Shown one piece after another: positions 59,587 to 64,000 of a stretch of DNA of 64,000 nt (positions within the stretch are counted from its first letter, which is position 1; each line of letters opens with the position of its first letter). This DNA is from Lysobacteraceae bacterium SCN 69-320. GTDB lineage: Bacteria > Pseudomonadota > Gammaproteobacteria > Xanthomonadales > Rhodanobacteraceae. The notes under the pieces were generated by a model, which worked only from the letters and a program-made list of their open reading frames with translations, did no database searches and was not told the DNA's origin. The translations under genes and the position numbers were made by a program. Where the stretch lies: positions 372,001 through 436,000 of the forward strand of contig MEFP01000012.1 of the NCBI GenBank assembly GCA_001725155.1, given 5' to 3'.

Positions 59587-59751
59587 CGGCGTGTATCTCC
59601 TGAGAACCGGGCAAGGTCCGCGGCATCGCGGCCCTGCCCTGCTGTCGTTCCGCGCGATCTCGCCGGACGCCCGACCTGCGGGCGCCCGGCCATCCCGTCG
59701 ACCCGGACGGAATGCACGAACGCGGCGGACTGTCACGTGCCGCGACGACGC

Positions 59752-60156
59752 TCAGACGGCGCCGTCGCACTTCTCCATCGACGAGCGCGCCCGCACGATG
59801 ACCATGCCGACGTTGGCCGACGCGCGCGTGACGAACACGCCGGCGTGGTTCGGGTTCTTCTTCGAGCGGCAGAACACGTGGATCAGGTTGGTGCTGAACA
59901 CGATGATCTCTTTGAAATAGTGGTTGTGCGCCGCGGTGATGCCGCGCGCCTTGTCGAACAGCTTCTCGATCTCGCTGACGGTCTTGCCCTGGAACAGGTC
60001 GCCGGTCGCCGCGGCGACGAGGTCCAGCACTTCGCTGGGGTGCGAGTCCACGGTCTTCACGCCGAGCAGCATGCCGCTGACCATGTCCACGTAGCCGGCG
60101 GCGACGCACTCGGGTATGTCGGCCTGCGCGGCCGTCAACGCTTTATCAAGAGACAT
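59752..60156 (-). CDS. Second roadblock-like protein
   Basis: The 134-residue protein has a roadblock-like pattern: a first helix (IPECVAAGYVDMVSGMLLGVKT), a helix ATGDLFQGKTVSEIEKLFDKARG, strands EIIVFSTNLIHVFCRSKK and HAGVFVTRASANVGMVIVRAR. It is less typical than the one at 58005 but of the same size and fold. Its ATG lies inside the end of the ABC/phosphatase fusion gene (11 bases of overlap). A gap of 165 bases separates it from the next gene of the operon. Confidence 0.65.
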   Translation of the reverse strand: MSLDKALTAAQADIPECVAAGYVDMVSGMLLGVKTVDSHPSEVLDLVAAATGDLFQGKTVSEIEKLFDKARGITAAHNHYFKEIIVFSTNLIHVFCRSKKNPNHAGVFVTRASANVGMVIVRARSSMEKCDGAV

Positions 60157-61369
60157 GGGCTTTTCCTCCAAGTTGGTACTGCGGGTCGTGCCAGCCGCGG
60201 ATGCGGTCGGCAAAGTCGTGTAGGAAGCGCAGCTGTACCGGGGTCTGGATCGCATGCGGCTGCGCGCTGCGCACCTTGGCGATGGCCGCTTCAGGCGCGT
60301 CGCCGAACCAGATCAGGATGCAGGCGAGCACCGTGCCCGTGCGCCCGAGGCCGCCGCGGCAATGCACGGCGACGCCACGGTTGGCGCGGATCGCGCTTTC
60401 GCTGAGCCGGCACATGTCCACGGCCTGGCCGAAGTTCGGCGGCGCCATGTCCGGTACGGCGAAGTGATGGCGTTCGATGCCGAGCTCGCGCAGCGGCTCG
60501 AGCGGATAGCTGCAGCGCTCCTCGACACACAGCAAGGTGCCGACGCCGGATCCGGCGAGCTGGCGGTACTGGGCCGGCGCCTCGCCGACCAGGCCCGGCC
60601 GGCTCATGCCGCAGAGCAGGCCCGGCACCAGCCACCAGATGCCGTCGACCGACAGCAGCGGGTTCTGCACCGGCGCGAGATTGCAGTTGCCCGTCTCCAC
60701 ATAGATGCGTCCGGCTTCGGTCGCCGGCGCGCCGAAGAAGCGCGACGTCGGCGCCAGCTCGCGGATCGTGCCGCCGGCCAGCAGGGCGGTGTCGCCGCCG
60801 ACCGCGAGGCAGTCCTGCCGGTTGTGCGTGACGGCGACGACCATCGCGCCCGCCGCGCGCTCGCGCAGGCAGGCGCGCACGATCTCGGCCTGTGTGCCGT
60901 CGAGACCGGCTGTCGGTTCGTCCACGAGGTACAGCGCGGCCGGCCGGGCCAGGCCGGCGAACACGGCGGCGTAGCGGCGCAGCGGCGCCGGCAGCGCATC
61001 GACCTCGCGTTCGGCGTCGCCGGCCAGGCCGGCGCGTTCGAGCAGCAGCCGCACGCCATCCGGCGACAGCGCGCAACGCCGGCCGAGTTCGTCCTGCAGG
61101 CAGGCGCTTCCGGTCAGCTGCGCGTGCTGCGGCAGCCAGGCGACGGCGGTCTGGCCCGCGGCCAGCGCCACGCCGTCAAGGCGCGCGTCGCCATTGAACG
61201 AGGGCTCGTCCGGCAACTGGCCGCCAGCCAGGGCCGACAGCAATGTCGACTTGCCGGCGCCGCCCGGGCCCACCAGCCAGAGCAGGCCCGGGCTGGCGAC
61301 ACGCAAGGCCCCGATGCGCGCGATTCGGCGCCTGCCACGCATCAACTCGAAATTGTCGAGCTCGAACAC
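60146..61369 (-). CDS. ABC-ATPase fused to dual-specificity phosphatase
   Basis: The 407-residue protein joins two unrelated domains. Residues 1-210 are an ABC ATPase with Walker A GPGGAGKST (34-42), Walker B AALYLVDEP followed by TAGLDG, and the switch His in VAVTHNRQD. The signature motif is degenerate (LPAPLRRYAAVFAGLAR in place of LSGGQ). Residues about 225-395 form a dual-specificity phosphatase with the P loop HCRGGLGRTG (Cys337) and the general-acid Asp probably in PDMAPPNFG. No permease is encoded nearby, so this is a soluble switch rather than a transporter. It is first in the operon with two roadblock proteins and an MglA-like GTPase. Confidence 0.85.
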   Translation of the reverse strand: MFELDNFELMRGRRRIARIGALRVASPGLLWLVGPGGAGKSTLLSALAGGQLPDEPSFNGDARLDGVALAAGQTAVAWLPQHAQLTGSACLQDELGRRCALSPDGVRLLLERAGLAGDAEREVDALPAPLRRYAAVFAGLARPAALYLVDEPTAGLDGTQAEIVRACLRERAAGAMVVAVTHNRQDCLAVGGDTALLAGGTIRELAPTSRFFGAPATEAGRIYVETGNCNLAPVQNPLLSVDGIWWLVPGLLCGMSRPGLVGEAPAQYRQLAGSGVGTLLCVEERCSYPLEPLRELGIERHHFAVPDMAPPNFGQAVDMCRLSESAIRANRGVAVHCRGGLGRTGTVLACILIWFGDAPEAAIAKVRSAQPHAIQTPVQLRFLHDFADRIRGWHDPQYQLGGKAHVS

Positions 61370-61459
61370 GCCACGCTCCTGCCCCTGGAAGCATCCTGTC
61401 GTCCCCGCGTCGAGCGCCAGGGATTTCTGTCAGGCTATGCCAGGGTTTCACGAGGCATG

Positions 61460-61478
61460 AATAGGGGATTCCCCTATT
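61460..61478. promoter_or_regulatory. Palindrome upstream of the ABC/phosphatase operon (possible operator)
   Basis: Arms aatagggg and cccctatt around att form a perfect 8-bp inverted repeat centred about 100 bases before the start at 61369. A T follows. It may be an operator for a LuxR/NarL-type regulator or a leader hairpin; the sequence is AT-rich for this window. Confidence 0.45.
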
Positions 61479-61637
61479 TGTAAACTAATGTGCAAACCAT
61501 CAGCAGCGATGGCTGAAACGCAAGTGCCGACGCGCACCGACGCCGAGGATATCGGCATGACTTTGGTCGCGGCAGACCCGGCCGTACCCGGCCCGTTGAA
61601 AAATATGACAACAATTCGACAGGCGTGAAGCCGCCGC

Positions 61638-64000
61638 TCAGGCGCCGGCGGTCTGGACCGTGTCGGCCAGCGCGGCTTCGAGCAGTTCCTCCAGCGGCCG
61701 CGGCTTCTCGATCGCGAAGCCCTGCGCCGCATCGACCCCGAGCAGGCGCAGCACCGGCAGCACGGCCTCGGACTCCACGCATTCGGCGACGGTGACCTTG
61801 CCGAGCGCGCGGCCGACATGGGCGATCGCGCCGAGCACCGACTGGTCATAGGTGTCCTCGGCGGCCCGGCGCACGAACATGCCGTCGATCTTGAGCACAT
61901 CGACGGCCAGCGACTTGAGGTACCCGAACGAGGACATGCCGCTGCCGAAATCGTCCAGCGCAATGCGGCAGCCGAGCCGGTGCATCTCGTCGATGAAGGC
62001 GCAGGCCTCGGCCAGATTGGAGATCGCCGTGGTCTCGGTCAGCTCGAAGCACAGCAGCCCCGGCGGGATCGCGTGCTCGCGGATGTCGGCGATGACGCCG
62101 GCGCGGAACTCCGGACTGCTGACCGACTGCGCCGAGACGTTGACATGGCACTGGGTGATACGGTCGAGCTGGTCGCGGCGCTGGACCAGGGCCGCCAGCA
62201 GCTGGCGCACCACCTCGCGATCGACGGCGCTGACCAGCTCGTACTTTTCCGCCGCCGGAATGAACACGCCGGGCGCATGCAGGCGGCCGTTGCGGTCGAT
62301 CAGGCGCACGAGCACCTCGAACTGCAGCTGCTGCGGCTCGTCCAGCGCGCAGATGCGCTGGGCGAACAGGTAGATGCGCTGCTCGGCGATGGCGAGGCGG
62401 ATTTCCTGCACCCATTCGACATCGGCCCGCCGCCGCGCGACGACCTGGTCCGACTCGACGTAGACGCGGATGCGGTTGCGGCCCTGCTCCTTGGCCAGGT
62501 TGCAGGCGGTCTGCGCGGCGCGGAACGCCCAGCTCGTGTCGGGGGCCGCGGCCCCCAGCTCGACGATGCCGGCGCAGGCGCTGAGCTCGAAACGGCGCGC
62601 GTCGAAGCGGTAGCTGCTCTCGCGCACGGCCCGCAGCAGCGACTCGGCGATGGCCTGCGCCTCGGTCAGCGGCACATCCTCCAGCAACACGGCGAATTCG
62701 TCTGCGCCCATGCGCGCGAGCACGTGACGGGAGCCCAGCCGCTGCACCAGGGTCGCCGCGGTGCGCCGCAGTACGTCGTCGCCGGCCGCCTGGCCGTAGG
62801 CGTCGTTGATCAGGCCGAACTGGTCCAGATCGAGCACGACCAGGGTATGGAAGGAATGGTCGCGGCGGCAGCGCGCGAGGGTCTGCGCGATCAGCGAGCG
62901 CATCTCGTGGCGGTTGATCAGTCCGGTCACCGCGTCGTGGCTCGCGACATAGGCCAGCTCGCGCGTGAGCCGGTGCGTCTCGGAGACGTCTTCGAGCAGC
63001 ACGATCCATTCCGAGGCCTCGTCGCCGCGCGCGGCCAGCGCGAACAGCTTGAGGCGGCAGTGCACCAGGCTGCCGTCGCGGCGGCGCAGGCTGCAGGACT
63101 CCAGCAGCGCCGTGCGCTCGGCCGGCACACGCCGGCCGAAGTCGATGCTGGCCGCGCCGTGCAGCTCGTCGACGTAGTCGTTCAGCGGATTGCCGCGCAG
63201 CGCGTCCTCGTCGCGGTCGAGCAGACGGCACAGGCGCGGATTGACGCGCCGGAAGCGGCCCTCGGCATCCAGCCGCGCGATGCCGATGTCGGCGCGTTCG
63301 AACACCGAATGGAAACTGTTCTCCGAATCGACGACGCGGCGCTGCACCGCGCGCAGCAGCAGGAACATGCAGAACGCCAGCAGCACGAAGCCGGCCGCGC
63401 CCAGCAGATTCATCAACGCGCCTAGCCGTTCCACACCGTCGGCCAGCATCTGCAGGAACTCCAGCTGCAGCGTGCGCAGCCGCTCGCCGGTGACGACGAC
63501 CTCGTGCCGCAGCGCGGCAATGGCCGCGGCATCGTCGAACGAGGTGGACTCGAAACGCCGCAGCAGTTCGTCCAGTTGCAGCACCCCCTCGTCGGAGGCG
63601 ACCCAGCGTTCCACCGCATCGCCGAAATACGGCGCATGGCGGAAGTAGCGAAACATCCAGATCAGGTATTCGGTGTTTTCCGCCGAATTCATGCCACGGA
63701 GAAAGCCCGCGCGCGCCGCGTCGAGATCCGGCGGCGACGCCTCCAAAGCGAGACGTGCGTCACGGTCTGCGAGCAGCACCTGCAAGCCGGCACGCGCTTC
63801 GTCGAGATTCTGCCGTTGACCTCCGTCGGCGTAGCGACGCAGACCGCCCTCGACGCGAGCCCGCGCCTTGGACCAGTAGCTTTCGCCGACGAGGTAGGCC
63901 GCAACGCCCGCATTGATCTGCGCGGTGAGCACGGCAGTGGCCTGCGCGGCGATCGCGCCGGCGGCCAACAGCACGGCGGCGGCGAACACGCGGCGCAGCG
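61638..64000 (-). CDS. Membrane-anchored PAS-GGDEF-EAL protein (5' end outside window)
   Basis: The frame is open to the window edge, so at least 787 residues are visible and the start is missing. An N-terminal hydrophobic segment and a second one (GFVLLAFCMFLLLRAV) bracket a periplasmic sensor part. A PAS domain (SFHSVFERADIGIARLDAEG) follows, then GGDEF (DAVTGLINRHEMRSL, RMGADEFAVL) and EAL (FEVLVRLID, NVSAQSV, CFELTETTAI, ALDDFGSGMSSFGYLKSL, VLKIDGMFV, VAECVESE). The signature GADEF lacks the second Gly and I see no RxxD I-site, so cyclase activity is doubtful, while the EAL catalytic residues are present. It probably degrades or senses c-di-GMP, which would suit the neighbouring polysaccharide locus. 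Confidence 0.88.
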   Translation of the reverse strand, partial: LRRVFAAAVLLAAGAIAAQATAVLTAQINAGVAAYLVGESYWSKARARVEGGLRRYADGGQRQNLDEARAGLQVLLADRDARLALEASPPDLDAARAGFLRGMNSAENTEYLIWMFRYFRHAPYFGDAVERWVASDEGVLQLDELLRRFESTSFDDAAAIAALRHEVVVTGERLRTLQLEFLQMLADGVERLGALMNLLGAAGFVLLAFCMFLLLRAVQRRVVDSENSFHSVFERADIGIARLDAEGRFRRVNPRLCRLLDRDEDALRGNPLNDYVDELHGAASIDFGRRVPAERTALLESCSLRRRDGSLVHCRLKLFALAARGDEASEWIVLLEDVSETHRLTRELAYVASHDAVTGLINRHEMRSLIAQTLARCRRDHSFHTLVVLDLDQFGLINDAYGQAAGDDVLRRTAATLVQRLGSRHVLARMGADEFAVLLEDVPLTEAQAIAESLLRAVRESSYRFDARRFELSACAGIVELGAAAPDTSWAFRAAQTACNLAKEQGRNRIRVYVESDQVVARRRADVEWVQEIRLAIAEQRIYLFAQRICALDEPQQLQFEVLVRLIDRNGRLHAPGVFIPAAEKYELVSAVDREVVRQLLAALVQRRDQLDRITQCHVNVSAQSVSSPEFRAGVIADIREHAIPPGLLCFELTETTAISNLAEACAFIDEMHRLGCRIALDDFGSGMSSFGYLKSLAVDVLKIDGMFVRRAAEDTYDQSVLGAIAHVGRALGKVTVAECVESEAVLPVLRLLGVDAAQGFAIEKPRPLEELLEAALADTVQTAGA

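Noticed and set aside
1-64000. tRNA, rRNA, CRISPR arrays and complete insertion sequences
   Set aside because: I looked for cloverleaf ends, conserved rRNA stretches, regularly spaced repeats and transposase genes, and saw none.

Overview
The window is high-GC, densely coded DNA from a proteobacterium. It has GTG and ATG starts, purine-rich ribosome sites and many ATGA/GTGA overlaps. A secreted protein ending in a short IFSTGFE tail is a feature I associate with Lysobacterales (Dokdonella-type Xanthomonadales), so a gammaproteobacterium of that order is my best guess. This is inference, because no rRNA or other marker gene is present. I see no tRNA, rRNA, CRISPR array or complete insertion sequence.

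Layout. (1) 1-1.4 kb: debris of a mobile element, with the end of a KfrA/TnpT-like coiled-coil protein, two small accessory genes and a 20-bp tandem repeat. (2) 1.45-5.4 kb: a GNAT acetyltransferase, an AT-rich gap, two translationally coupled secreted proteins and a secreted amidohydrolase. (3) 5.7-35.2 kb: an island of stress and low-oxygen functions. Fourteen palindromes of the form TTGA(C/T/G)-N4-(G/A/C)TCAA, the pattern bound by FNR/ANR/Dnr regulators, lie in front of its transcription units. Every unit except a hybrid histidine kinase can be placed behind a box. The products are a host-attachment-type protein, an SDR, a bifunctional fructose-bisphosphate aldolase/phosphatase, an SDH-family protease, a UbiB-like kinase, a phosphoribosyltransferase-hydrolase fusion, an erythromycin-esterase-family protein, a YjdF-type membrane protein, two Hsp20s, a BON protein, two L,D-transpeptidases, three universal stress proteins, a P-type cation ATPase, a GNAT, a cysteine-motif membrane protein, a MacAB-type efflux set, a flavodoxin-fold oxidoreductase, a zinc alcohol dehydrogenase and an AI-2E-family transporter. 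The mixture closely parallels the mycobacterial DosR dormancy regulon, but behind a different type of operator.

(4) 35.2-35.6 kb: an AT-rich leader with a strong hairpin, followed by (5) 35.6-57.8 kb, a 22-gene, apparently single-operon exopolysaccharide locus of the Wzx/Wzy type. It holds a WecA-like initiating transferase, a PHP phosphatase, a Wza lipoprotein and a Wzc kinase. It also holds an O-antigen ligase/polymerase, a flippase, five glycosyltransferases, an FkbM methyltransferase, two hexapeptide acyltransferases, an FdtA-type isomerase, an ATP-grasp enzyme, a YdjC-type deacetylase and several unassigned proteins, including a membrane DnaJ protein.

(6) 58.0-61.4 kb, minus strand: a compact signalling operon with an unusual ABC-ATPase/dual-specificity-phosphatase fusion, two roadblock-type proteins, an MglA-like GTPase and an unassigned protein. 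(7) 61.6 kb to the end: a membrane-anchored PAS-GGDEF-EAL protein whose 5' end lies outside the window. Regions 5 to 7 together suggest surface polysaccharide under c-di-GMP and small-GTPase control; region 3 suggests survival under oxygen limitation.
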